From Leucogyrophana mollusca (lineage: Eukaryota > Basidiomycota > Agaricomycetes > Boletales): a DNA stretch of 64,000 nucleotides. The position numbers and the translations under genes are program-made. Below the pieces are notes generated by a model. The model ran no database searches and was not told the origin of the DNA. It worked only from the letters and a program-made list of their open reading frames with translations. Positions 38,758 to 50,722 of this stretch are shown here, piece after piece. How positions within the stretch are numbered: position 1 is the stretch's first letter; each line of letters opens with the position of its first letter. The stretch lies in contig MU266440.1 in assembly GCA_021014945.1 (NCBI GenBank), forward strand, positions 23,204-87,203, given 5' to 3'.

Positions 38758-41700
38758 TCAGTTCTCGCCACCCATGCCCACGACAAATGTGCTTCTGCCC
38801 CCTCTGGGTAGCACCATGATCTTTTCAGCTCCGTGCACCTGATGGGTGTCAGCGCTGGGTAGGTTTGTTGATCCCATTCCAGCGACGTTGGACAAAGGGA
38901 GTGGCCGGACATTAACTTTGGGTAAGGCCAGCTCCCCGTGACGTAGTGCAATTAGCGTTAGGGGTACGCTATACGTCTCTCCGTCCTTCAAACGTCGGTG
39001 CTCAATGTTGGGAAACCTCGAATCAAACGAGCTACTTACCACCACGGCGAAATCGCCTCGTTTCCGCCCGCAAACAAGCCAATCTTTCACCATCTCCTCG
39101 ACATCGTAGCGCATCATATAGCGCCGACGCTTGCCATCACTCTCGCCCCAGTGCAGGGAATTGCAGATGCTCAAAGTTGACGATATGGGCTGGCCAGCAT
39201 ATGTTGGTGGTAACTTGTCTGGTGCTACTTCTGCGGAAAAGGGCGTCGGGTGAATTCCTATCCGCACAGCAGCGATGATCTGTTGATGATAATAAAATCA
39301 GCCACGGTAGCACAGATCAATCTTCCGAAAGCTAACGGACATTTGCTCTGGGTATGTCAACCGGAATTTTAATTTCCCGCCATGGCGAAGCCGGGCCCGA
39401 AGGTCTGTTTTGCGCTAGGAGCTGGGAGATACGAACCTTGATGAGGCGATCATCAAAGCATAACAGGATGGGGTCGCACCGTTTTAACGGAATTGAAGAC
39501 TTCTGCGAGTTCTCCCTCGAAGTTCAACGAGCCTGGGATATTGAGTTCGCCCGTCACGCCATACAGTCGAACCCAATCGGCATCGCTTTCGAGATAATCG
39601 ACGAGTTTGCCGATAAGGATTTGTCGATGGGAGGTTGCGTCAGCGTGGTCGGAAGTGGCCGTATCGACTGCTTCCTTGATCAAAGATTCGACCTCTGTGA
39701 AATCATGTTGAGTACGGGATTCTTCCAGGGCAGAGGGCCAGTTCATACCTTCTCGTAGCATGCGGTATTTGATAACAAGATAGAGCGGATCCGAGACTTC
39801 TTGGGTTCAAAAAATGGCTCAGCTATCCCAATATTCCACTTACCTGGGCCATTTGGGGACTCTATGGAGAACAGGAACTTGGCCGCATGATCAGGGGTGA
39901 CCGTCTGCGAGTGGTTAGGCTCGATCCTGGCGTGATGTTACCGAAAGCTTACAACAATAGCGTGACTTGGACGACACCCAGTTATCTTGACGCCCTCAAG
40001 ACCACCTTCGGGACCTTCCAGACACGCTGACGATATTCGTACGTGCTGGTGAGTGGTAGTGGAGATCGTGAACTTCGAGAAAAGCCTGTAGTCGGCGCCT
40101 CGTTAGTATTTCACCGCCCGGCCAGCTAGGACGCACCTCTTTCCACGGAAAAAGTCCTCCACGTTCACCGCGACTGGTAATGACACCGTGACAACTCTCG
40201 ATGTTCGTAAAGTTCGTGTGATCGAGGGTTGTTCAACAGTGCTATACGTCACATCGATATTTATTTTCTACTTACGAAGGTGGGGAAGTCAAACGAACTA
40301 CAAGAGGTAGGCAGACTTACCATCGCATGATACCTCGAGGCATCTGAATGGGGCACTGATACCACAAGATTGGCATCTTTCGGGACATTCGTAAGTGAAA
40401 TTGAATTATCGGACGCTTCGAGTTCTCCTATGCCTGCCATATGAGTAAGATCAGCGATGCTACACAGCAATGCCTAGGCGAGAGCTAACCGTCACTCTCT
40501 AGACCCGCGCCAGGATACCGGAAGTGCACTCCTGCAGGAGCTGAGAGCTTGAGTGTAGCCTTGGCCACAACATTGCGGCCGGCTGCAAGAACCACTAGAA
40601 CCTTCGACGTAGCTCCCAGCTCCACTGATCAAGTGGGACGGACAAATTGGGTGTCTGTTCGCCATCAAGTACAGGAGGACTCACTGTGACGCGGCTGTCC
40701 CAATCGGACATCTAAAGCTCGTATATCTTTGGGTATCTGTATAAGCTTTGGGCTCGTCTTTTGTGATGCATGACCAGTAGGCTTGTGGTTCCACTGAAAG
40801 TGCAAATGCGACATCTTGGCCTCGCTACTGTCGAGGATGTAAGAGCCCGAAGATGATGTCTGTAGGTTAGGTGTGTTAAACTATATCTAAGTGACCGGAA
40901 TGTGTGGTATACCGGACAAGTCAACGTCAGCACTGTCTTTCCGGGTGCGAGTTTGTCCAGCTTCGTGGTGAATTTCAAGCGGTCGCCATCCCGCCCGGTC
41001 AAGGTAACATTTATCTCGTGCACAATAACCTCCTGTAACGAGGTCAACGTGCGCTACTGCTTGATAAGAGTATCGGCATACGCAGGGAAGATGATTGCGA
41101 ACAGTCACGTCCAGCAAAGCCATATCCTCTGCACCTGCAGATCGGGCCTCACTAGAAACCTGTAATGACAATGCTGGGTGATCAGGGTGAGCCAGATCTG
41201 GTTTATGCAAGCAAGGTCAGGGAATGTCAAACGCAGCGAACGGAATGTCACCACCTGAATCCAGTTGACTAGCTGCAGTGGTCAGAGCGCTCACGAGCTG
41301 TGTGACATATTGTCGCATGTCAACCTTGGGCATCAGCAGCTCTTGGCTTGTATCGTTGACGTAAGTCTTGAGGAAAGCCAAAAGTATATGTATCCATTCG
41401 CGGTCGTGTGGTTTGTCGAGGCCTGCGTGTGTGTCTATAGCGCGGGAAAGCATGAACGATTCCAAAGAAGTCCACAAATGCGGAGCGTAGTGTGCCGGTA
41501 GCGACGAAAATATTGTAAGGGCGCTCGAAAGACGGCCACGATGACTGTTGCTCTGAGCGTGCTAAAAATGAAGGAGAAGGGGGCATGACGTACACGTCGA
41601 GAGCGGCGAGACTGCCGTGCAATTTGAGGGCGAACTTCCGACGCCCAGCCTTGACGTACATGTCTATTGCGCGATTGGAGGTGCTGCAGTACAAATCGTA

Positions 41701-43294
41701 GAAGGCCTCTTGCTCGCCAATCGCCAACATAATCTCGTACTTGCTGATCCTCTGGGTAGACGAGCGCTTGTCAGAATTAGAAGGGGATGGAGTGGTCGGT
41801 GTCTGGGGCAAACCCATTGAGAAGGGAGGTTTCGATGGTAAATGCCCAACTTTGACGCCAAGAATGTCGAGCTTGGAAAAATTAGCTTCCAAGAACACTA
41901 AAAAGCAATGTCGCGTACTTGACTCTTGGCTAGTTCGAGCAGTTCTCCCTTACTTGCACTAAAGCGAGCTAGTGATGAACCTTCCAGCGCCAGTGCCGAT
42001 GCCCAAGTTTCGCATTGATCTACTACACTAAGTGCAGACGAAAATACCCAGGATTCGACAAAATATTCGGGCAATATAGCCTTTGAAGAGATAAGGGATC
42101 AGACAGGATGAGGATATTGAATTTTTCTCACTTCTACTTCACGTAGCCGTCGAGCAAACGTCGCAAGAAAGGAGGTGGCTTTCTGGGAGATTTCAGTCGG
42201 CCTTCGCAACTGGTTGAGGAGGGCGCATTGCCGACCGAGTAAATATATCCGAAAGTCGAAAACGGAAATGGTGTTCGCAAGAATGAGATCACGGTACGGT
42301 TTCTTGGTGACCGAGAGAAGGGGTGCAGAGTCGTCTTTGGGAGCAGGATGAATGAGGCTGCCAAACCAGGAAAGATTCTTATCTCTAAGGACCTGGATGA
42401 ACGAGGCCTCTAGTTCATTGTAGTGAAGGAGAGCATCCTCAAACAGGCGGACACCTTCGAACGAGTTTGCTAGGCTCTCCTATACCAAAGGATAAATTAT
42501 CGACGCATATATGCCTTGGAACTCAATGACGTGCCTTGAGTATGAAGAAGGTGCAAAAGTTCCATCCTGGCATTTGCCTTTGGCCTTCTGAGCGCTTCAC
42601 CTCTTCCTCCCTCTGGGAAACAGCAGAATCGAGCGCCGAAAGAAGACCATCTTTGAATTTGTTGATCAGATCTGCCCAAACAGCGGGATTGTGTTCGCCA
42701 GGAGACCAGGCCAGCTGTACGCATCTGGAGATACGCGTGGTGAGACGTGGACCAGTCGAAAACTTGTTGTAACCACCTGTCCCGTTTATCGACATTGAAG
42801 TCGGCCTTTATCTTGTCTAAAACAGAGCCTTTCATGTTGAAGAACTTGCGATCTGGTGCACGCGTATCTGGGCGAACGACATGTACGATTAACCACTCCT
42901 GATTCTTTCGTTGAACGACAGAGGAATGCCAATCCTTGATCTGTTTCTTCACGGTAGTTCTGTACGTGTCATTGTCCTGTATGGCACATTAGAGTACAGA
43001 TGAAGATGCACTGGGTGCGCTTACCTCGCATGTGACTATATAAAGGTTCAGAAGAGGCTTCCCGAGGAGGGTGACAGGAATCTGAGATGTATGCTCGTCG
43101 CGAAGGGAGTCGAGGGCGACGAGGGCGACATCTAGCTCCTGTATTGTTCTGATGCTGGGTCGCGAGGGTGACTTCCAGTGTATGTTTCTGAGGGGAAGCT
43201 GTGAGCGGAGGGCAGCAAGTACTTGTTTCCAGCCTTCTGAATTTTGGAAAGGCGGAGGTGAAGTGTACGTCACGAGTACATGCTGATTGGGCAT
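38758..43294 (-). CDS. TRS130: TRAPP-II complex subunit Trs130 (TRAPPC10)
   Basis: Subunit of the TRAPP-II exchange-factor complex that activates Rab11/Ypt31 at the late Golgi. The start MPNQHVLVTYTSPPPFQNSE and LPLRNIHWKSPSRPSIRTIQ match the family N-terminus. Then come KKQIKDWHSSVVQRKNQEWL, VVRPDTRAPDRKFFNMKGSV and NVDKRDRWLQQVFDWS, and a middle part with QRISKYEIMLAIGEQEAFYD. The C-terminal ends with YSVPLTLIALRHGELALPKV, DTHQVHGAEKIMVLPRGG and STFVVGMGGEN. Many short exons over 4.5 kb. No membrane helix. It shares a divergent promoter of about 260 bases with RRP3. Confidence 0.92.
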
Positions 43295-43555
43295 TCCAGA
43301 TCCTGGGACTGCAGCGAGCGAGAATTCGCGTGAACTAAGCTGGAGACTCGAAACAGGACTCGACTGTGCAGAAGTCGACTCAGCTGGGGAGAGTACTATC
43401 TAATGGTAACGGAATAAGCAACTTCAAGTTTCAATCACTTGTTCCGTGATCGTGGGAACCCGAGGCCAATTCCTTCTCTTTGACTGAAGACTCTTCAGTC
43501 TCGGGGATCATAAGCTTTAGTATTTTCATCGTTTCAATATCTTCACGAGCTCGGA
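43295..43555. promoter_or_regulatory. Divergent promoter between TRS130 and RRP3
   Basis: 261 bases separate the two ATGs. The plus-strand side has a CT-rich stretch (TTCCTTCTCTTTGACTG) about 90 bases before the RRP3 start. No TATA box is seen. Confidence 0.45.
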
Positions 43556-45116
43556 ATGCCAACCCCAGACGAGGCCAGCACGTCTGCCGCACCACCCCCA
43601 ACTTTCAAGTCGCTGGGTCTGATCGACCCCCTCCTCGAAGCTCTTGAGCAGATAAAATACAAAACACCGACCGAAATCCAGTCACAAGCCCTCCCCCATG
43701 CCTTAGAGGGGCGCGACATAATCGGTGTCGCAGAAACTGGGTCTGGGAAAACCGCTGCATTTGCGCTGCCCATCCTACAGAAACTCTGGGAAGAGCCCAA
43801 GGGCCTCTTCGCGTGTGTCCTGGCGCCCACTCGAGAGCTTGCGTATCAAATATCGCAGCAATTCGAGTCTCTCGGGTCGGCTATGGGCGTTCGATGCCTT
43901 GTCCTTGTCGGAGGGGTGGATCGGATGCCGCAGGCGGTTGCTCTGGCCAAACGACCGCATGTTATAGTGGCGACACCGGGTCGTCTCAATGATCACCTTC
44001 AAAACACAAAAGGCTTCAGCCTAAGAGGATTGAAATTCTTGGTACCCCCTTGTACTGCGCGGGTAATTGGTGAAGCTGACGAGTCATGCAGGTTCTAGAC
44101 GAAGCTGATCGTCTGCTGGACATGGACTTCGGACCTGACATTGACCAGATCCTAAAAGTAATACCAACCGAACGCACCACATACCTATTCTCTGCTACGA
44201 TGACTACCAAGGTTGCAAAATTACAGAGAGCCAGTTTATCAAATCCTGTCCGCGTAGAAGTGTCTTCAAAGTAAGTCCGCTGTCCACCTCTTAGGATGCG
44301 TTAACATCCTATGCCCTAGGTATCAAACTGTATCGACGCTTTTGCAATACTATCTCTTCATCCCTTTAGTTGAAAAGGACGTACATCTCATTTATCTGGC
44401 AAATGCACTGGCGTCAAATTCCATTATCATCTTTACCAGGACCGTACATGACGCACAACGGTCTGTGTACCAGTCGTCGATGAATGTACTCTTTGCAAAG
44501 ACTCACGCATTTTGTAAGATTATCCATAATACTGCGCACACTGGGTTTCCCCGCAGTTCCACTCCACGGCCAGCTAAGCCAGAGCCAGCGTCTTGGGGCA
44601 CTCAACAAATTCAAAACAGGGGGCCGTAAAGTATTGGTGGCCACGGATGTAGCTAGTCGGTGGGTAACTTCCCGTCGATAATCGTTCGTCACTTTAATGG
44701 TATCCATCCCCAGTGGGCTAGATCTGCCCTCAGTGGACGTGGTCATAAACTTTGATATCCCCACGCACTCAAAGGACTACATTCACCGAGTGGGTCGAAC
44801 AGCCAGAGCAGGGAGATCAGGAAAATCGATCACAATGGTAACTCAATACGATGTTGAGTTGATTCAACGTATCGAGAACGTGATTGGCAAAAAGATGGAC
44901 CTTTGGCCTACCGACAAAGAGGAAGTTGCTCTGCTCCGGGAACGTGTAGACGAGGCAGGTAGGGTGGCGGTCAACGAGCTGAAGGAGGAAGCGAAGGCGG
45001 GTGGTGGACGAAAACGCAGACGCGACGACAGAGGGGGTAGAGACGAGAAAGACAGAGATGATGACGTCGTGGAAGCTGGTATACCAACAAAGAAAAGATC
45101 CAAGGGTAGACGGTGA
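43556..45116 (+). CDS. RRP3: DEAD-box RNA helicase Rrp3 (DDX47), pre-rRNA processing
   Basis: Nucleolar helicase needed for 18S rRNA maturation. Motifs in order: Q motif [20 protein letters not shown] with [10 protein letters not shown], motif [14 protein letters not shown], Ia [10 protein letters not shown], Ib [38 protein letters not shown] [46 protein letters not shown] and [17 protein letters not shown]. The KYQTV and [13 protein letters not shown] stretch is the family signature. The C-terminal tail is highly charged and basic ([18 protein letters not shown], then KKRSKGRR). Introns interrupt at [28 protein letters not shown] and SRG/LDLP. It converges on the 2OG dioxygenase gene across 69 bases. 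Confidence 0.96.
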
Positions 45117-45185
45117 TGGCTAGCTCCTCTCGCGGTGCTGAGTCGTCACGGTGGTATAATCCAATACAACATCTCGTGGCAGGCT

Positions 45186-46124
45186 CTACTTCATGAACAT
45201 CAAGTCCGAGCGTAGAATATACTTCGTGCCACTACGGACAAGGGAGCCTTCGTGCAACATGCACTCGTGTCCGTGACTTAACCCGCAATCAGAATAGGGC
45301 CCGGAAGACAACGTGTGCACGAACCGGTGAAGCAGAGCAGTACCGCGAGTCAAGGGCGCGGTTATGACCTCACGTGGTTTCCCTCTTTCGTCTTTATAGA
45401 ACAGCGTCTAGCAAATATCTAATGAGAAGACCTGGTGGAAACATAAGAGGAACCTACCTCTCCCCCTTCAACACCATCCTCCGCTCCAGATAAGTATATC
45501 AAAAGAGTCCACTCTGACCTGGCGCCCGTCTCAGGATCTCGGACAGCGTCGTCGTAGTGGGGCCCAAAGTGCTGTGACGGTGTGTACTTGTACATGCGTA
45601 TATTGGAGTTGCAGGAGTGCGGCAGGCGGGCCTGGACATCGAGTCCCTGAGCCGCCGGACGCCTGAGCGAGGCCGGGTATGGAAACGAGGGGAGATGCGG
45701 TAGTAGGAGAGAATGAAGAGTTTGTGCGAAGGGAACCGAGGTCACGGAAAATCGGTCTACTACGAGTTAGTTGCCTGCAGCCTGGATGATGACGAGATAG
45801 TTACAATTGACCCTCTCTGCCTCGCCCTTCTTCTTAGGGGGAGTCAGTTCCAGAGGCAAGTCATCTATGAATTTCGTGAAGCGCTTGCACTCTTCCACAG
45901 AAAAGAAATCCTGCCGGAGGCTTCAGGACAGGTGTGCTTATCACCGTTCATCTTTGCAAATGACGAACGTCAATCAGGAGGATTTGGTCCTCTAAGAGAA
46001 CTCGGCACTCGAGCGAATCCTTTGAGGAGAGATCTGGGAATCGAATACTGGGAGGAAACGCCGGATTATGCTTCGGGGCATTGGGCTGGGCAGCTGCTGG
46101 AGTCTGTCTCGATTTCTTTGGCAT
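45186..46124 (-). CDS. 2-oxoglutarate/Fe(II)-dependent dioxygenase, prolyl-4-hydroxylase-like
   Basis: About 247 residues in five exons, starting MPKKSRQTPAAAQPNAP. The N-terminal part reads LLEDQILLID then DFFSVEECKRFTKFIDDLP. The double-stranded beta-helix core contains NIRMYKYTPSQHFGPHYDD with the His-x-Asp iron ligands (HYD), then EWTLLIYLSG. The C-terminal part gives ALLHRHGHECMLHEGSLVRS and GTKYILRSDLMFMK, supplying the distal iron His and the Arg that binds 2-oxoglutarate. No signal peptide, so it is probably cytosolic or nuclear. The substrate cannot be read from sequence; related fungal proteins are annotated only as oxidoreductases. The last two exons were joined across an intron ending GGGTTAAG, an acceptor that is less pyrimidine-rich than its neighbours. 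Confidence 0.85.
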
Positions 46125-46387
46125 GATGACCCAGTACTTGCACAGTCGCACTGGACCTTTGTGTGCAATTGCTCATGAGGGCCAAGCAGGGACAAGGTTC
46201 GTATTCTCCTGTATTCCCACGGTAGTTGTTCGGTTGGTCAATTGGTTGGTTGATGTTCAAGCGAGTGTAACTGACGTCGACTAGCACTGATTCTACCACG
46301 ACTGCGGTGGAACTCGACCTGCCTCAGAGACTCTCTCACCACGCTCCTGAGTATCTCAAGGTCTCACCGTCGACGAACTCTGGCACA

Positions 46388-47749
46388 ATGGCACGAGATC
46401 GACTCGCTGCTCTGAGGGTATGTGGCTCAACCTTATAAGCAACTTGGACATCGAAGAAGGCTGAATTTGCTACTATTATAGGCCCAGCGCCAGGTCGCTT
46501 CTCCTACTGGTGGACCAGGGTCGTACGAAATGCAAGGGACTCAGTCGCCCGCACCTGCAACGAATGGTAGCGGGGCTGGTGACTCCATGTCGGCGTTCTA
46601 TGCTGAGGTGCGCGCCCTTATAATCACTGGCCTGTGTCACTCGTTCTCAGCGTTTGGTTTTCGGTTTCAAGATCACGTCCATTCAAGATGCCATCCAACA
46701 ATTTGACGCCAATGTCACGAGAATATCTGACCTCCACTCCAGGTCACTGAACTCGCTAGATGAAACAGGCGCGCAGCAGAACGCTGCACAGCTTGACGAG
46801 CTTGCTGAAGAGACGCGTCAACTGAGTAACGGTCTTTCACAGCGGATAAAGAGTTTGGAGGGGCCTTCTCCGTCAGGCGGACAGGATGCTCAGATTCGCA
46901 AAAATCGGGTGGGTGCATCTTCGCACTGTCTTGTAAGGACCTTCGCTCACCCTGTGGTTCAATAATAGATTGCATTTGTGCGGTCCAAGTTCATGGAAAC
47001 ATTGCAAAGGTACCAAGACGTCGAGCGCCAGTACCGCGCCAGATACAAGCAACGAGTTGAACGGCAGTTCAAGATTGGTACGCCTCCGGTATTGTCTATG
47101 GTCTTACCGTACTGCATTGCTCATGCAGCCTCCAAGTGAAACCCGACGCGACGCCCGAAGAAGTTGCTGCAGTTGTAAATGATGACTCCGGTGGGGGATC
47201 CCAGATTTTCGCACAGGCAGTACGTGCAATGACTACCTTGCACGTCCAAGGGTGGCTCAGACTACTATTCGCAGCTCACGTCGTCAAATCGATACGGTGA
47301 ATCGAGGGCAGCATATCGGGAGGTTCAAGAGCGACATCAAGATATCCGTCGGATAGAGCAAACTCTGGCTGAGTTGGCCCAGCTTTTCAATGATGTGAGT
47401 TCCGAATTATTTTGTTACGAATTGAGACATAATAGTGCACAGATGGGAACGTTACTCGGCGAGCAAGAGGAGAAGATTGATGCTATCCAGACCCAAGCTG
47501 CGGGGGTTGTAGCTGACACAGAGGGAGGGTGCGTGTCCTTCGATGATCACACTAGCTGCAGTATATGACCTCAGTAACAGACTCAAGCATACCGAGACCG
47601 CCGTCAAGCATGCACGCTCCGCGCGGAGGAAAAAGTGGATATGCTTCTGGATCACAGTCATCGTCATTCTTGCCGCCATAGGCATTGGTGTAGGAGTGTA
47701 TTTCGGCCAGCATCCTCCTGGAAAAAGCAACAGCTCAAACGGTCAATAA
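46388..47749 (+). CDS. SSO1: Plasma-membrane t-SNARE syntaxin (Sso1/2 type)
   Basis: Qa-SNARE for fusion of exocytic vesicles with the plasma membrane. Start MARDRLAALRAQRQ, then a low-complexity linker and the Habc three-helix domain (AEITSIQDAIQQFDANVTRI, RKNRIAFVRSKFMETLQRYQ). The next part is RYKQRVERQFKIVKPDATPE, matching the syntaxin linker. The SNARE motif runs from YREVQERHQDIRRIEQTLAE to EEKIDAIQTQAAGVVADTEG with the zero-layer Gln. A C-terminal anchor (WICFWITVIVILAAIGIGVG) and a short lumenal tail follow. Seven or so exons. It is divergent from the 2OG dioxygenase gene with 263 bases between starts. Confidence 0.95.
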
Positions 47750-48094
47750 GGACGGCATATGTACCTCGGTGACGACGATGGACACGTAGTGGACAATTCT
47801 TTTATGTCACATACCCTACCTATCTCGCGAAGACTCTTGTCTTTGCAATCACTATTTGGATTATCAAAATTGAAGTCTTGACTTTGTTGCGCTGTCATTG
47901 GTCCATTGTCGAGGGGGATGACACGATTGCGATTATGTCAAACCGGGTCAATGGGGAGATGCCGCGGTCCTGCCGCTCAAAAGCCTTGAACAACTGCACC
48001 ACTGAGCTTGGGCTCAGCCGTAGGCATCATCATACTCAGCGCTTGCCTTCCAGCTCCCTCGCTCTTGCCCATTAGGTGGTCCCATTCGCGAAAA

Positions 48095-49090
48095 ATGGCA
48101 AAAAATACCTCTTCGACTAACTCACGAAAAATGCGGCGGCGAGGCTCCATCGATGTTGTCGACGCCAAGGTTGCCGTAGACCTCGCAACAGCACAGACAT
48201 ATTCAGAGAACGTTTTCCTGTTTGTACCCAATATCATAGGTGAGCGCAATGAGCTTCGGAATGACTCCAAATTTGACATATTCTTGTCAGGGTATACGCG
48301 TATCCTCCTGGCAGGCGTGTCACTGTATTTCATGAGCACTCATCCAAAGTACTGCACTCTGGCATACGTCATTTCATGTCTTTTGGATGCTGTGGATGGC
48401 CAGGCCGCGAGAGCATTAGGGCAAACTTCCAAGTTTGGGGCAGTTCTGGACATGGTAACGGATCGGTGTGTGTCAAAGCTTTGCTCTGTAGCTTCTTCCC
48501 TCATGTGAGCACATACAGATGCACAACCTCATGTTTACTGTGCTACCTGTCATCGGCATATCCCGCCTATGCGATAGTGTTCCAGTCCCTTATCGCGCTT
48601 GATTTCAGCAGCCATTACATGCATATGTACAGGTATGCCCGTCTCCACCCAGCCGTAGCCACTGTCAACCAACTCGTTCGCGTCACAGCTCTTTAGTCAC
48701 AGGCTCAAGAAGTCATAAGCTCGTGACCAGCGATGTCAGTCGTATTTTGTGGTATTACTACAATGATTCTGTGAGTTTGTCGCGACACATCCGCGTAACT
48801 CTTACCGACTTCATGCCCCATTTCAGCGAACACTGTTCTTCATGTGCGCCGGGAATGAACTCTTCTTCGTCTCTCTCTACCTCGTGAAATCGATTAACTC
48901 TCCCATCGGTCTCGGCGTCTACTCACACTACCTCGCTGGCCTCACCTATCCGGAACTGATAGCGTATTTGAGCTTCCCAGTGTGCCTGGGGAAGAACATC
49001 ATCAACCTGGTGCAGCTTTGGAAAGCCTCGAAGATCCTGGTAGGGGTGGACCTGGCAGAACGGGCTATTGCACGCGAGGCAAAGAAATAG
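48095..49090 (+). CDS. PIS1: CDP-diacylglycerol-inositol 3-phosphatidyltransferase (phosphatidylinositol synthase)
   Basis: Makes phosphatidylinositol from CDP-diacylglycerol and inositol in the ER. Start MAKNTSSTNSRKMRRRGS, with an in-frame upstream Met at 48008 that I consider unlikely because those residues look like leader. The core begins ENVFLFVPNIIGYTRILLAG. The CDP-alcohol phosphotransferase signature reads LLDAVDGQAARALGQTSKFG then AVLDMVTD. Next come QSLIALDFSSHYMHMYSSLV and SHKLVTSDVSRILWYYY, typical of PI synthases, and FMCAGNELFFVSLYLVK. The final helices end LVGVDLAERAIAREAKK. Four or five exons. Confidence 0.95.
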
Positions 49091-50341
49091 AGCGTGTATT
49101 CGCATGAGATCCTGTTCCCCTGCTGCATTTAACGCATATCATATGCTGCTCGTTTATAATGGAGGACGGTGTAATTATTTCTGTTTTTGTACGTACTTTG
49201 GGATGCAGCGTACTCTAGACTACCCCACCACAATCTGCTTTCCTCGCTATTAAATCCTGGGTTGGAGCAAAACACTGGAACTCGAATAGACTGGTGCAGC
49301 TGCTTGATCTGGCAGGCACCACACAAGCTTCGGGCATGACCTGTACCTGTGTACCTTATCCAGTGAACTTCGGCACGATCATCAGTGAGCATTGGGTTTC
49401 GACTATCGGCGTCCTCTGAACCAGCTGACTGCGCGTCATAGGACGAAGTTGGCGTTACCAGTTGTTATTCGCCAAAAAGGACGTTCGCCTTCGAAAGTTT
49501 CCGCGGAGTAACAATGTTCGTCGGAGGCCGAGATGGTGATAGATTGTAAGCCCGTAAATTTCTACTTGGAGGCTATAGATGATCACAAGGATCGAGCGAA
49601 AAGCGCTGATAGGCATCACTGGGCAGTCAAGAGGCTCTCGATTGCCATCCTGGCCTGAGGAAGACGCCCTAAACGGACCTGTGCAAATTGGGACTGAGGC
49701 CGAGCGAATCGCGGACGGGTGGCCGACCCGTGAACCTAGACGGAGCTGTTTGCCACAGGCGATAAGAGCGAGGCAGGGTCCCTTGGGATAAAGCTTTCTA
49801 TCGACCGGTTGGTGGACTGGAGTGTCATTCGGTGAGTTCGTCGACTCGGTGGTAACCAGGGCATGCATTCGCCCCATGTGGTCCACGCGACTGTCAAAAT
49901 GAAAAGAGCACGGTCATCGCTGACTCTCAGGTGGTAGGAAAAACACTCACTTCCCACTCCACGTCTTGAAATCCTCGTTGCATGACCAGCGGACCAATGG
50001 CGGTCCGAGCCTGCGCCTGTGGGTACGACTATTCTGCAAGTCGCAGACGACCCATGGTGTGCTCGGTGTATCAGTAAAGCCGCGGGTAATCGTAAAGCAA
50101 TCAACAACCAATTTTCGAGAGAAATCCTGTAGAAAATATGAGAGTTCCGCTTGTAGTGCCGTAACGCTTAGGCTGGTTCAGCGGACGACGAAACCGGGCC
50201 TTGCACCCGGACAAGTGACGGGCAACATGATCTCCAATCTTACCAGCGTCTCTGATCATGTTCTCTCACATATTCCGTCCGGTACAGTTGGTAGGCCTGG
50301 TGTTCCAAAGATAACGAAATGGTGATTTGCTCGCGCCTCCG
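49091..50341. other. Intergenic region upstream of the tandem duplication, no supported gene
   Basis: About 1.25 kb with no frame that shows a family or a credible splice pattern. The longest is a 143-codon minus-strand frame (49455-49886) of random-looking composition. Its right edge marks the left breakpoint of the tandem duplication. Confidence 0.5.
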
Positions 50342-50514
50342 TGGACTATCCACGGAGAACTTGCACTACCTTTCGAAGCGCATCCAATCATGCGGCTCCC
50401 GGGGGATGGTATCCACGAAAACGTCCAGTACGAATTCGAATTCCCGGGCGGGGACAGATAGAATCTAGCATGTTTCGGCGCCGTCTTACCAACTCTTACC
50501 AACTGGCCCACCTC

Positions 50515-50652
50515 CACGTGATTTCATCCCATCAACAATTGTGATCGGCCTATGCGTATTTGAGATATATAATCGCCCCATTGACGCTCACTGCTGCTGA
50601 TCTTACGCAGGGTATTCCGAGCTGCACTTTTGTCATCAGGAGATATATATAA
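50515..50652 (+). promoter_or_regulatory. Promoter of aldo-keto reductase copy A: CACGTG box and TATA elements
   Basis: Palindromic CACGTG at 50515-50520 (bHLH/Cbf1-type site), preceded by a direct repeat CTTACCAACT twice at about 50484-50503. TATATAA occurs at 50566 and a longer TATATATAAG at 50644, about 78 bases before the ATG. All are conserved in copy B. Confidence 0.5.
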
Positions 50653-50722
50653 GAACAGTAAGCCTTCTCCTTTCTCGCCTTTTGCTATTTCCATTCACCT
50701 CTTGAGTACAGATCAGATCACA

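Noticed and set aside
48008..48094. Upstream in-frame start for phosphatidylinositol synthase
   Set aside because: The extra 29 residues (MGSAVGIIILSACLPAP...) resemble translated leader; the 48095 ATG has an A-rich context and the residues expected before the first helix.
49455..49886. 143-codon minus-strand frame in the 49-50 kb spacer
   Set aside because: No family signal, no supporting splice sites and random composition.
50160..50220. tRNA-like string near GGTTCAGCGGACGACGAAAC
   Set aside because: No matching acceptor, D or T stems can be drawn around it.
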